27,287 bases of DNA from Halomonas chromatireducens (GCF_001545155.1 NZ_CP014226.1:1653411-1680697); one strand, 5' to 3'; positions 10,787-19,344 are shown, counted from the first letter of the stretch. The notes: generated by a model not told the origin, from the letters alone. Numbers and translations: made by a program.

Positions 10787-10870
10787 AGCAGGGCCGAACT
10801 GGCCGACCACGCCGCCGAATGGGACGCCACTTCGCACTTCCCGGTCGAGGTCATTCGACGCGCCGGTGAG
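10787..10870 (+). pseudogene. Acyl-CoA dehydrogenase N-terminal fragment
   Basis: In the third plus-strand frame 28 codons read as ELADHAAEWDATSHFPVEV followed by IRRAGE. This closely matches the N-terminal helices of acyl-CoA dehydrogenases (typically ELAPHAAEWD..HHFPVDVIRRAGELG). The match ends within 10866-10870, exactly where the similarity of the opposite-strand glycosyltransferase ends, sharing a few bases. It is a genuine-looking remnant with no start and no continuation. Confidence 0.55.
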
Positions 10871-11579
10871 GCAGGTTCGGGTCATGGGGGCCAACGGCGA
10901 TGAAACGCGCCTCAGGAAACTCAGCGCGAAGTTGACGCGCCGCTTCACAAAACTCAGCTACGCCTTTTTCCGTCAACAGCCGACCGATGAACAGAAAGGT
11001 AGCCGGTCCATCGGGCAGTGGTTCACGAGAGAATCGCTGCATATCGACACCTGAGCCATAAGTTCGAACTGCCTTGCTTCGATCCTTGAGCATGCTGCGA
11101 TCGATGAACTCCTGGAGATCGTCAGGGTTCTGGAAGAACACCTTACGGTTGGCAGCAAGCCCGCTGCGGTAAAGCAGCGCGATGACTTTCTGAAGCCGCC
11201 GATTACGCGCATTCTCGGTAGTGAACACATGGCCAAGCCCGGTGATCATGGAGTAGATTTGCGGCACACCGGCCATACGCGCTGCCAGACTGCCGTAGAC
11301 CACCGGCTTGATGGTGTAGCCAAACACAGCATGAGGGCGCACACGGCGTAGCAGCTTGCGCAGAGCCAGCAGGTATTTCAAATCGTGCAGCGGATTAATT
11401 CCGGTGCGACCCATCTCCACTGGATAGATCGTAATCCCCAATTCCTCCACTTCAGGCAGGTAATCCGCGGTGGGCACCGCAGCGGCCACGTCCAGGCCGG
11501 CGGCGCGCATATCGCGAATGAGATCGGCCCGGTTGGCAATCAGCGAGCGAGCATTTCCAGCAAGAATCATCACCTTCAA
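10851..11579 (-). pseudogene. Glycosyltransferase family 4, C-terminally truncated
   Basis: A 242-residue remnant of a GT4-type glycosyltransferase, resembling enzymes that add a hexose or N-acetylhexosamine to an undecaprenyl-linked sugar. The N-terminal Rossmann domain is present: KVMILAGNARSLIANRADLI, VFGYTIKPVVYGSLAARMAG, then IYSMITGLGHVF. The second domain starts with ATFLFIGRLLTEKGVAEF and is cut after GPHDPNLPH at about 10866. The EX7E donor-sugar region is missing; a full enzyme has about 370-380 residues. Activity is therefore unlikely. The start appears to be TTG at 11579 with AGGAAG six to seven bases upstream; that site overlaps the stop of the preceding gene, so the two were coupled. 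Confidence 0.8.
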
Positions 11580-11582
11580 GAG

Positions 11583-12818
11583 TCACTTCCTTTTGAATCG
11601 AACTCGAAAACTAGTGAATGACGAAGCAGCCAAAATTACGAAAAGCCCCAGCAGTTTCGTCTTGTGGCGGATCGCCGTGCCAACATTGGTGACGCCGATG
11701 GCAAACACAAAGGTGACGGCGCCAAAAATGAACAGCAATGCGACACATTCCTCACGCGCCTTGAGCTGAGGCCAGCCACGGTAAACCCGCCAGGCAAGGA
11801 ACCAGTACAGCACCGAAGAGACAAGACCCAGCAGGTGCCTTGGACTACGGATATCCCAGGGAAAGGGAGAAAAATGGAAATAGACTACTCTTGCCGGTAT
11901 TAACCAAGGTTGCGTGTAGGGATTGCCCTGAGCGATGAAGCCAGGGTAGGCAGACCCTCCCAAGGCTTCTCGAGAGAAACGCTGTTCAATAGCACCACCT
12001 ATACCTTCCTCACTAGCTCCTCCTACTTCGATTCCCTTTCCCAGGTTAATCCCCCCACCGACTGTAACCATGCCGAGTGAAAAGGCCAGCATTCCAATCG
12101 AAAGCAGCATCTTGAAAGCATAGAGCCGGGTGACTAAGCGCGGACGGTCTATAAACAGATTGCGATACAGAAAGTAGAAAAGATAAGCCGCTACGCCTAT
12201 GAAAGCCGACACCCACCCTGGATGAAGCAGAACCGCAACACCGAATAAAAGACCGCCCCAAAGCAAACCCAAAAGTGATTTACCTGCCACCCAACGTACA
12301 TAGAAGTAGAGTCCCATCAGGAAAAACATGATGGCGACTTCTTCCCTCATGGCCAGAATCGAGTTGAACGCACCAAACGGGTAGAGCGCCATGATCAAAG
12401 CAGCAACGACTGCGGCACGCTTTCCCCACAGCTGGTAACTGATGATCCCTGTAACGGCTACAACCACGTGCCCAAAGAAGAAGTTGGTAGAAAGCAAAAA
12501 GAGCGATGATTCTCCAACAACTTTCTGAATAACTCCGCCGAGCCAAGCATAATAACTAGAGTGCCAGAGTGGTATATTATCAAAAAGGGATTGCCAATCT
12601 CTACTGGCATAATGTTGAGCATGACTGACAAAGCGTGCAGCATCTGCAGTAGCTCCAGGGGGCCGAAAAATGCGTGTATAGTCCAGGGCAAAAAGAAACA
12701 GTCGAAAAGTGTAAGCGATCAGGAGCGGCCAGAGAAGCCAACGATGGCGCGTACCCATCCAGAGACAATATACAGCTGTGAGAACAAAAAGAATAAAGAC
12801 GAAAGTAATCTCAGGCAT
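11583..12818 (-). CDS. Polytopic membrane glycosyltransferase-like protein (GT-C / polysaccharide assembly)
   Basis: A 411-residue inner-membrane protein with about ten hydrophobic segments. Its N-terminal part resembles GT-C (ArnT/PMT-like) enzymes: a first helix, then an external loop with an acidic residue, AALIMALYPFGAFNSILAMREE, and FGVAVLLHPGWVSAFIGVAAY. Such enzymes use polyprenyl-phosphate sugars to modify polysaccharide or lipid. O-antigen polymerase-like membrane proteins are an alternative. The GGGINLGKGIEVGGASEEG loop near residue 255 is unusual. It overlaps the upstream glycosyltransferase gene by eight bases (ATGCCTGA). Base composition is visibly more AT-rich than the flanking hut and pil genes, consistent with an acquired surface-polysaccharide segment. 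Specific function is unknown. Confidence 0.7.
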   Translation of the reverse strand: MPEITFVFILFVLTAVYCLWMGTRHRWLLWPLLIAYTFRLFLFALDYTRIFRPPGATADAARFVSHAQHYASRDWQSLFDNIPLWHSSYYAWLGGVIQKVVGESSLFLLSTNFFFGHVVVAVTGIISYQLWGKRAAVVAALIMALYPFGAFNSILAMREEVAIMFFLMGLYFYVRWVAGKSLLGLLWGGLLFGVAVLLHPGWVSAFIGVAAYLFYFLYRNLFIDRPRLVTRLYAFKMLLSIGMLAFSLGMVTVGGGINLGKGIEVGGASEEGIGGAIEQRFSREALGGSAYPGFIAQGNPYTQPWLIPARVVYFHFSPFPWDIRSPRHLLGLVSSVLYWFLAWRVYRGWPQLKAREECVALLFIFGAVTFVFAIGVTNVGTAIRHKTKLLGLFVILAASSFTSFRVRFKRK

Positions 12819-13905
12819 GGGAAACCAACTGATGAGTAAGGCGATCGTAGAGTCCTAGATGGCGCTCCACGGCATTATCCACCGTGTAGTGTCCAGAGTT
12901 TTCTAGAGCGTTCTTGTGAAAACTCAAGCGAAGAGAATCATCGACAATAATACGTTTCAGCTTCTTGGTATAATCATCGAGCTCTGCCTTGGCCACTAGA
13001 CCGTTGCCCACTCGATCCACAATCTCCGCACATCCGCCGACGTCCGTAACAAGCACGGGGAGACCAGTTAATGTTGCCTCAATCTGAGCGATAGGCAAAC
13101 CTTCCCACGCGGATGACATGACAAAAACATCGGAATCATGCAATAGCTGTTTGACATTATTACAGTTACCAATAAAATTAACATTACCCTCAATACCAAG
13201 TGAACTAGCTAAATCCTGTAGCTCGGTTTTCTTTGAACCTTCTCCCGCGACTGTCAATGAATAATCAAGATCAGCAAGGCGTGACAGGGCATTCAGTAAT
13301 AGCGAATGATTCTTCTGCTCGCCGAGCGTGCCCACACATACCAACTTGATTCGAGAGCTTGTGCGATATTCCCGCTTTGGAATGATGCGTGTCAATGCCA
13401 CGCCATTGTCGATTCTTACAACCTGTCTGCGTGTGACATGGCTGAGCAGTGTTTCGCATGCTTCGCAGATACCGACATAGGCCTTGGTATTTACATCCAG
13501 AAGGCGATATAGCCAAGCAGAAGCCTTTAGCTTGATATTATGATGGGTATACACATGAGGAACACCCAACTGAGGCAGGGAGAACAAGGCGCCGTAATAC
13601 AGATGCGAGTGAATCACGTCAGGACGAAACCGACGGCAAAACCGAATAAGGCCCAAGCAGCCCTTGAAGGGATTCTTGCGGCACTCGCGTCCAAGGAAGC
13701 CATAATCAATACCACATTGATCCAGTTCAGCAAGGAATGACACTTCAAATTCCAGGTCACGTCCTGTTTCAGAAGCTCGATCAAGAAACACCAAAAAAAC
13801 TTTGTGCCCTTTTCCAGCCATTGCCTTAGCCAAGTCTTTTACGTATACTTCCGCACCTCCAGAGGCAGCTGAAGATACAACATGCATTATTTTGAGACTA
13901 TTCAT
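12811..13905 (-). CDS. Glycosyltransferase family 4
   Basis: A 364-residue, apparently complete GT4 glycosyltransferase of GT-B fold. The N-terminal domain begins LKIMHVVSSAASGGAEVYVK, the usual glycine-rich acceptor-side loop. It includes DVIHSHLYYGALFSLP and VYTHHNIKLK. The C-terminal domain has KLVCVGTLGEQKNHSLLLNA and the EX7E motif in WEGLPIAQIEATLTGLP. It would transfer a sugar from a nucleotide donor to a growing surface glycan on the cytoplasmic membrane face. It is the first gene of a three-gene leftward group with tight overlaps and is clearly AT-rich compared with the rest of the window. Upstream (13906-13974) it abuts the broken pilX-like gene. Donor and acceptor are unknown. Confidence 0.88.
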   Translation of the reverse strand: MNSLKIMHVVSSAASGGAEVYVKDLAKAMAGKGHKVFLVFLDRASETGRDLEFEVSFLAELDQCGIDYGFLGRECRKNPFKGCLGLIRFCRRFRPDVIHSHLYYGALFSLPQLGVPHVYTHHNIKLKASAWLYRLLDVNTKAYVGICEACETLLSHVTRRQVVRIDNGVALTRIIPKREYRTSSRIKLVCVGTLGEQKNHSLLLNALSRLADLDYSLTVAGEGSKKTELQDLASSLGIEGNVNFIGNCNNVKQLLHDSDVFVMSSAWEGLPIAQIEATLTGLPVLVTDVGGCAEIVDRVGNGLVAKAELDDYTKKLKRIIVDDSLRLSFHKNALENSGHYTVDNAVERHLGLYDRLTHQLVSHA

Positions 13906-13974
13906 ATTGAAAACACATTTATATAGAACCTAGACATAAGAGGCAAACATAATTTTGGATAATAATCAAAATCT

Positions 13975-14661
13975 TTATAAATCAGGATTCCAAAATTTCT
14001 CCACAACAGAAGCCAATTCGCGAAGTCTTACCATAAAGGTGATCGAAGTAGATAGCCGGCCAATTCGGATCGGTGTTGCCATGCTCATCCGTTGCCCCGA
14101 TTCGCGAATTGTGAAAGGAGGGCCACTGAATATCCACATCTGCGGCAATGCCACCAATAAAGTTTGTCGCAGCCAGGCCGCTGGGTGAAAAAAGCGGATC
14201 AAGGGCCATCAAGGCTGAATATACAGCCGGGTTGTTTACGTGGCCGGCCTGCCCTTCAATAAGAACACGGGGAGCATCGCCGTTGTCCTCATCCCGGCAG
14301 GGGAACAACCATGCCTTCCAAGCGCCAGGTTTAACGGGCTCACGGAGTCATCCTCCCAGCCAAACTCACCGCGGCACGCCGACCAGTTGGCTTGCGGGAC
14401 TTGCAACCCGTCGTGGAAGGGAAGGTTAGCGAGAACGGATGTCACGTTGCCGGGAGTCGTTTGAAGTTGCTGCAGATAGTTGGTTAGCTCAACGGCGGCG
14501 GATTCGGCGGCCATCTGCGCCTGAGCCGCCGAACGGTAGTTACCCGCCAGCCTCTCCTTGATCAGGCTACCCTGCATGGTCGACAGGCCCACTATCAGTG
14601 AGGAGGTCATAAGGACCAGCACCACTACCAGGGCAGCTCCCTGCTGTCCTGAGCCCGCCAT
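13975..14661 (-). pseudogene. PilX-like minor pilin gene with frameshifts and lost 3' end
   Basis: From ATG 14661 (GGAGG five bases upstream) the first frame gives a PilX-type N-terminus: GQQGAALVVVLVLMTSSLIV with KERLAGNYRSAAQAQMAAES. PilX is a minor pilin associated with PilY1 in type IV pili. Coding character leaves this frame near 14340 and continues in another that opens at 14347: GAWKAWLFPCRDEDNGDAP, then VLIEGQAGHVNNPAVYSAL, then DPNWPAIYFDHLYG. It then seems to shift again near 14035 to VRLRELASVVEKFWNPDL and stops at 13975. The first shift equals a one-base deletion. At least one frameshift is well supported; the second is likely. The AT-rich glycosyltransferase segment starts right after it, so the 3' part may have been lost there. 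Confidence 0.65.
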
Positions 14662-14706
14662 CCTCACCTCCGCTGTGACGCAATGGTTACATTTATGCAC
14701 GCAACA

Positions 14707-14935
14707 TTACGCCAAACGGCCAGAAAGGTCCATAACATGGAGGTGCCCATAATGCCTGCAGCGGCCACAGCCTTCCTTGTGGCCCTTCAGGGCCATATTT
14801 TCTGCCTGGCGGTAGCTGATGTCTTCTAGCTCGAAGGTATCCAGATCGACTAGTCGCTAGAGCTCGTAGGCATGCCCCATCCACTCCACGAAACCGACTT
14901 TATGCTCGCCTCGGAAAAATATGCAGACAGGCCTG
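14707..14935 (-). pseudogene. Unidentified degenerate reading frame
   Basis: On the minus strand a frame with coding-like composition reads VCIFFRGEHKVGFVEWMGHA, an in-frame TAG at 14857-14859, then LVDLDTFELEDISYRQAENM and GHKEGCGRCRHYG before a TAA at 14707-14709. I do not recognise the family. Apart from the internal stop it looks like a soluble protein rather than random sequence. Its last 30 bases fall in DNA duplicated upstream of the second pilX-like copy, so that part is probably not coding. Confidence 0.25.
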
Positions 14936-14941
14936 CTATTT

Positions 14942-14969
14942 AACAGACCCCCAAATAGCCGGGTCTGTT
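14942..14969 (+). terminator. Hairpin followed by a short T-run
   Basis: Stem AACAGACCC / GGGTCTGTT (9 bp) with a 10-base loop, followed by TTTTC when read rightward. It has the form of a weak intrinsic terminator. No rightward gene is visible just upstream, so it may be a leftover of a lost gene or act as a leftward transcript end for the pilX remnant. Confidence 0.4.
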
Positions 14970-15019
14970 TTCAAGCATTAGAGAATAAATCGTCATATAT
15001 AGTGCAGCAGCAGGCTAGT

Positions 15020-15142
15020 AGTCACACCGCTAGCCTCTCGTTACAGGCTACCCTGCATGGCCGACAGGCCCACCGTCAGCGAAGAGGACATCAGGATCAG
15101 CACCACCATCAGGGCAATGCCCTGCTGCCTTGAGTCCGCCAT
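15020..15142 (-). pseudogene. Second, decayed copy of the pilX-like 5' end
   Basis: From ATG 15142 (AGAGG upstream) the frame reads MADSRQQGIALMVVLILMSS and continues SLTVGLSAMQGSL, then stops at TAA 15041-15043. It aligns with the start of the pilX-like gene at 14661 (MAGSGQQGAALVVVLVLM). A two-base loss relative to that copy creates the stop (CTG-TAA-CGAG versus CTG-ATC-AAGGAG). Similarity ends near 15020. Homology also extends upstream through the leader to about 15218 (matching 14740), so the duplicated unit covers the control region as well as the gene start. Confidence 0.7.
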
Positions 15143-15191
15143 CAACACCTCTGCTGGGACACACCAATTACATTTAAATACGGAACATTAC

Positions 15192-15219
15192 ATTATAGGC
15201 CCGAAAAATCCATAGGCAA
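15192..15219 (-). promoter_or_regulatory. Putative promoter before the decayed pilX copy
   Basis: Read leftward: TTGCCT (15214-15219), 16-bp spacer, consensus TATAAT (15192-15197), about 50 bp before the ATG at 15142. The matching position upstream of the other pilX-like copy reads GCGTAAT and lacks the -10 consensus. Assigned by eye. Confidence 0.4.
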
Positions 15220-15283
15220 GGCGCAAGGTAAGAGTTTGAGGCTTGCCAGCAGATTAGCGTCACATTGGTAATGCACGAGGTTT

Positions 15284-15309
15284 AGCGGCCGGTGCCATCA
15301 CCGGCCGCT
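15284..15309. terminator. Hairpin downstream of the pilin gene
   Basis: Perfect 11-bp GC-rich stem AGCGGCCGGTG / CACCGGCCGCT with a 4-base loop, 63 bp after the pilin stop. No clear T-tract follows on the leftward transcript. It probably marks or protects the 3' end of the pilin mRNA. Confidence 0.55.
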
Positions 15310-15372
15310 TAGCGTTTCCAGTTTATTATACTGAAAAACCAGTATGCTTTCTCTGGGCGCTATTGCAAAGAC

Positions 15373-15747
15373 TCAAGGGAAGTCTACCGGGCCACCACGA
15401 GAAGTTTCAACTCCGGTAATTGCAATCGGACTATCAAGAAAATCATCTGGACTAGGTGTATTCCCAGTACAAGCCGAAAAGGCAAAATCGAGATCTGCCC
15501 AAGCAGTAGTGCCATCCACAGCGTCCTCACCAAGCGCGTTCTCCGCAGCTACTACATTCCGGGCAGAAGCAAGCTCAGAGCTACATGCGTTCTCCGCTGC
15601 TGTATCAAGGTAATTGTTATACTGCGGTATCGCAATCGCCGCCAGAATGCCGATGATCGCCACCACGATAAGCAGCTCGATCAGGGTGAAACCGCCCTGG
15701 CCCTTCCTGGCTGCCCGCTGGTTCTGCATTTCTTTCGTCATGTTCAT
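15373..15747 (-). CDS. pilA: Type IV major pilin-like prepilin
   Basis: A 124-residue type IV prepilin. A 19-residue basic leader ends in GQGG, and cleavage before Phe gives [20 protein letters not shown] with the conserved Glu5, the N-terminal helix used in pilus assembly. The mature protein is only about 105 residues, shorter than most PilA pilins (about 140-160). It carries two cysteines (ENACSSEL and FSACTGN) that could form the usual C-terminal disulfide loop. PilD, encoded about 4 kb away, would process it and PilB and PilC would assemble it. I prefer ATG 15747 with AGGGG eight bases upstream; GTG 15750 and ATG 15741 are alternatives. It could be a minor pilin instead, but the fold class is clear. 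Confidence 0.85.
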   Translation of the reverse strand: MNMTKEMQNQRAARKGQGGFTLIELLIVVAIIGILAAIAIPQYNNYLDTAAENACSSELASARNVVAAENALGEDAVDGTTAWADLDFAFSACTGNTPSPDDFLDSPIAITGVETSRGGPVDFP

Positions 15748-15750
15748 CAC

Positions 15751-16227
15751 CTAATCCCCTGCTCTGTTGCCCGGTCGTGGCTTTGGTTCGTTGTCTCGGC
15801 CCTTAGGAGATGCCGATGGAAGCAGTCGCTTCCTTGTATCGCTGTCTAGCTACCTGCTGTCTTTCCGATCGCAGTCTTTCAAGCGGCAGCCTTGCCTGGC
15901 TGCCTGGCTGCCTGTGCGGCGGTGTCGCCCGGTTACGGCGACGCTGCCCTGCAGCCGGGGCGAATGCCACTTTTTGGACCGATTTGGCGTATCGCTACAG
16001 TCCCTGATTTCACGCCCCTGCCACTTACACTAAATTACACTTTAGCATCCTGCAAGCACTACATACGTCTGCCTCAGTATCTTAGCTAATGATAATGTAC
16101 CAGCAAATTAATATCAGGGTTAGCCAGGCGTGAGATCACCACTGTGATGGCTAGTAGTAAAGGGCTAGTATACTGGTAATTTCTATATCGCTTGCCACCC
16201 GCCAAGCGGGCCAACGACAGAGGCGCC
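15751..16227. other. Gene-free divergent region between pilA and pilB
   Basis: A 477-bp stretch between the leftward pilin gene and rightward pilB. The pilA leader holds a GGAAGC/GCTTCC hairpin (15818-15833). At 15881-15897 a leftward AGGCAAG-N4-CCGCT weakly resembles a sigma-54 (-24/-12) promoter with correct GG-GC spacing, as pilA promoters often have. The part near pilB (16080-16190) is AT-rich and includes TATACT at 16169-16174. No convincing gene is present. Confidence 0.4.
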
Positions 16228-18006
16228 ATGAACAGTAATCGCCCCTTCTCGGAAGCCGGCACCGCCGACGATTCCACCAATCCGGACCAGGCCGCCGAGG
16301 GCCTGCGCGGCCTGGCACGGCGGCTGGTGGAGTACGGCCTGCTGTCGCGTGCTGCGGCCGAGCGTGCCGAACACGAGGCCCGCGAGTCCGAGGTGACGCT
16401 GCTTCAGCATGTGATCGACGCCGGCATGGTCACCGCCCGCGATGGCACCCTGTGTGCCGCCTGGGAGTATGGCCTGCCCATCGTCGACCTGGACGCCCTG
16501 CGCCTTTCCAGCCTGCCGCCGTCCACGGAGTATCCCGAGAAGCTGCTGCGCAAGCTGTGCGTGGTGCCGCTGATGCGGCGCTCCCACCGCCTGACGGTGG
16601 CGGTGCCCTATCCCTCGACCCTGGCCAAGCTCGATGAGCTGCAGTTCGCCACCGGGCTTGGCATCGAGGCGGTGCTGTGCCCCGTCGACCAGCTGCTTCC
16701 GGTGCTGGAGGCCTACCTGGCCCAGAACGACACCAGCATGATGGACGACCTGACCGGGGTCGACGACGCGGTCAGCGAGCTGGAGTTCGACGAGGGGGTG
16801 GACCTCACCGAAGAGTCGAGCCAGGCCGCCCATAGCGGCGCCGACGACGCGCCGATCGTCAAGTTCGTCAACAAGATCCTGCTCGACGCCATCCGCCGCG
16901 GCGCCTCGGACATTCACTTCGAGCCCTACGAGACCAGCTACCGGGTGCGCATGCGCATCGACGGCATGCTGCTTGAAGCGGCGCGCCCACCCTTCTCCAT
17001 GCGGGCGCGCATCGCCGCGCGCCTGAAGGTGATGTCGCGGCTGGATATCTCAGAGCGCCGCCTGCCTCAGGATGGCGCCATCAAGCTCAAGGTCTCCAAG
17101 ACCCGCTCCATCGACTTTCGCGTCAACTCGTTGCCCACCGTCTACGGCGAGAAGATCGTGCTGCGTATCCTCGACCCCGCCTCGGCGCAGATCGGCATCG
17201 ATGCGCTGGGCTTCACGCCGGAGCAGCGCGGACTCTACGAAACGGTGCTCGACCATCCCCAGGGGATGATCCTGGTCACCGGCCCCACCGGCAGCGGCAA
17301 GACGGTGACGCTCTACACCGGCCTGAACATCCTCAACGAGGTGCAGCGCAATATCTGTACCGCGGAGGATCCGGTGGAGATCAAGGTGCCGGGGGTCAAC
17401 CAGGTCAACGTGCTGCCCAAGATCGGGCTGGACTTCGCCAGTGCCCTGCGCGCCTTCCTGCGCCAGGACCCGGACGTGGTGATGGTGGGCGAGATCCGCG
17501 ACCTGGAGACCGCCGAGATCGCGGTGAAGGCGTCACAGACCGGGCACCTGGTGCTCTCCACGGTCCACACCAATTCGGCGGCGGAAACCCTGACCCGCCT
17601 GGCCAACATGGGCGTGCCGCCCTTCAACATTGCGAGCTCCGTCAGCCTGATCATCGCCCAGCGCCTGGCACGACGGCTCTGCAAGCAGTGCAAGCAGCCC
17701 GCTGAGATCCCCCGGGAGGCGCTGCTGCGCGAGGGCTTCACCGACCTGGAAGTGGGCAGCGCCACCGTTTACGAGCCGGTGGGCTGCATGCACTGCACCC
17801 ACGGCTACAAGGGCCGCGTGGGTATCTACGAAGTGGTGCCGGTGAGCAGTGCGATGAGCCAGCTGATCATGCGCCAGGGCAACTCCATGGATTTCGATCA
17901 GTTGGCCCGCCAGGAGGGGCACCCCGACCTGCGTAGAAGCGGCCTGCTGAAGGTGATGCAGGGGATCACAAGCTTGACGGAGGTCAATCGCGTAACAAAA
18001 GATTGA
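16228..18006 (+). CDS. pilB: Type IV pilus extension ATPase
   Basis: A 592-residue hexameric GspE/PilB ATPase that powers pilus extension at the cytoplasmic face of the inner membrane. The N-terminal MshEN-type domain spans about residues 25-165. The ATPase core has Walker A GPTGSGKT at 352-359, the aspartate box FLRQDPDVVMVGEIRD at 410-425 (Walker B), and the histidine box TGHLVLSTVHTNSA near 438-451. A tetracysteine zinc motif is split between CKQC (485-488) and CMHC further on. I start at ATG 16228 with GAGG five bases upstream; the open frame back to 16192 begins with TTG and adds no family residues. pilC follows after 105 bp. Confidence 0.96.
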   Translation: MNSNRPFSEAGTADDSTNPDQAAEGLRGLARRLVEYGLLSRAAAERAEHEARESEVTLLQHVIDAGMVTARDGTLCAAWEYGLPIVDLDALRLSSLPPSTEYPEKLLRKLCVVPLMRRSHRLTVAVPYPSTLAKLDELQFATGLGIEAVLCPVDQLLPVLEAYLAQNDTSMMDDLTGVDDAVSELEFDEGVDLTEESSQAAHSGADDAPIVKFVNKILLDAIRRGASDIHFEPYETSYRVRMRIDGMLLEAARPPFSMRARIAARLKVMSRLDISERRLPQDGAIKLKVSKTRSIDFRVNSLPTVYGEKIVLRILDPASAQIGIDALGFTPEQRGLYETVLDHPQGMILVTGPTGSGKTVTLYTGLNILNEVQRNICTAEDPVEIKVPGVNQVNVLPKIGLDFASALRAFLRQDPDVVMVGEIRDLETAEIAVKASQTGHLVLSTVHTNSAAETLTRLANMGVPPFNIASSVSLIIAQRLARRLCKQCKQPAEIPREALLREGFTDLEVGSATVYEPVGCMHCTHGYKGRVGIYEVVPVSSAMSQLIMRQGNSMDFDQLARQEGHPDLRRSGLLKVMQGITSLTEVNRVTKD

Positions 18007-18111
18007 GTCGGCTCACACTAAACCAACTGACAAACCAGCCGATGTAACAGTTGATAGCGGGATGCCAATAATCAACCAGTACCATAATTTCCATACGCAG
18101 CAGGAATCCAC

Positions 18112-19344
18112 ATGGCAACCAAAACCGCGAAAGCGCCCCAGAAGTTGAAGCTCTACCGCTGGAACTGGTCGGGCAAGGGGCCGGGTGGCCGGCTGGTGCG
18201 CGGCGAGGTGGTGGCCGCCCACAAGGCCGAGGTGGAGCGGGAGCTGGCCAATCAGAACATCATCGTCAAGAACGTGCGCCGCAAGGGGGGCCTTGGCGGC
18301 GGCATGGGCAAGATCAAGCCGCGGGACATCATGCTCTTCGCCCGCCAGATGGCGACCATGATTCGTGCCGGCGTGCCGGTGCTGCAGGCGTTCCAGGTGG
18401 TGGCAGAGAGCATTCGCAAGCCGGCCATGAGCGCGGTGGTCCAGCAGATGATGAACGAAGTGGCGGCGGGGTCGAGCTTCTCCCAAGCGCTGCGCCAGCA
18501 TCCCGAACAGTTCGACAATCTCTTCTGCAATCTGGTGGAGGCCGGCGAAAGCTCCGGTTCACTGGACCGAATGCTCGAGCGGATCGCCACCTACAAGGAG
18601 AAGATCGAGTCGCTCAAGGGGCGCGTAAAAAAGGCGCTGTGGTATCCCATCGCGGTCATCGCCGTGGGCATCGGCGTCACGGCGCTGCTGCTGATCAAGG
18701 TGGTGCCCCAGTTCGAAAGCCTGTTCCATGGCTTCGGCGCCGAGCTCCCGGCCATGACCCGCATGACCATCGCCATGTCGGAATTCGCTCAGCAGTACTG
18801 GCTGTGGGGCATCGGCATCGTGGTGGCCTTCGTCTACCTGATGCGCCAGGGCATGAAGCGCTCAGAGGCGTTCGCCTATCGCATGCACAAGCTCTCGCTG
18901 AAGATCCCGGTGATCGGCGACATTCTCGACAAGTCGTCGGTGGCGCGCTATTCACGCACCCTGGCCACCACCTACGGCGCCGGCGTGCCCATGGTCGAGG
19001 CGCTGGACATCGCCGCCGGCGCGGCAGGCAACCTGGTCTACGAACGCGCCACCCGGCAGATCCGCGAGGATGTCGCCACCGGCCAGCAGCTGCACTTCGC
19101 CATGCGCCTGACCGAGCAGTTCCCCGCCCTGGCGGTGCAGATGGTGGGCATCGGCGAGGAGTCCGGCTCGCTGGACGCCATGCTCAACCGCGTGGCCGAC
19201 TACTACGAGGAGGAGGTCGACAACAAGGTCGATGCCCTCACCTCGCTGCTGGAGCCCCTGATCATCGTGGTGCTCGGGGTGCTGGTCGGCGGCCTGGTCA
19301 TCTCCATGTACCTGCCCATCTTCGAGCTCGGCACGGTGTTGTGA
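18112..19344 (+). CDS. pilC: Type IV pilus inner-membrane platform protein
   Basis: A 410-residue GspF/PilC platform protein. It has two T2SF repeats, starting near ARQMATMIRAGVPVLQAFQV and YSRTLATTYGAGVPMVEALD. Each carries the family GE(S)SG..L motif: EAGESSGSLDRML and IGEESGSLDAML. Three membrane helices are visible: about residues 180-205 and 225-245, and the C-terminal LIIVVLGVLVGGLVISMYLP. It anchors PilB to the growing pilus. Length matches the family (about 405). Its stop overlaps by four bases (GTGA) the start of the DUF4258 gene that separates it from pilD. Confidence 0.96.
   Translation: MATKTAKAPQKLKLYRWNWSGKGPGGRLVRGEVVAAHKAEVERELANQNIIVKNVRRKGGLGGGMGKIKPRDIMLFARQMATMIRAGVPVLQAFQVVAESIRKPAMSAVVQQMMNEVAAGSSFSQALRQHPEQFDNLFCNLVEAGESSGSLDRMLERIATYKEKIESLKGRVKKALWYPIAVIAVGIGVTALLLIKVVPQFESLFHGFGAELPAMTRMTIAMSEFAQQYWLWGIGIVVAFVYLMRQGMKRSEAFAYRMHKLSLKIPVIGDILDKSSVARYSRTLATTYGAGVPMVEALDIAAGAAGNLVYERATRQIREDVATGQQLHFAMRLTEQFPALAVQMVGIGEESGSLDAMLNRVADYYEEEVDNKVDALTSLLEPLIIVVLGVLVGGLVISMYLPIFELGTVL

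Noticed and set aside
13416..13422. GTTGTAA core (minus strand) resembling part of a Ter site
   Set aside because: Flanks do not fit the Ter consensus, it sits inside a glycosyltransferase gene, and a 7-base match is expected by chance.
15881..15897. Sigma-54-like promoter for pilA
   Set aside because: GG-GC spacing is right but several consensus bases differ and it lies about 130 bp from the start; noted only as weak in the region entry.
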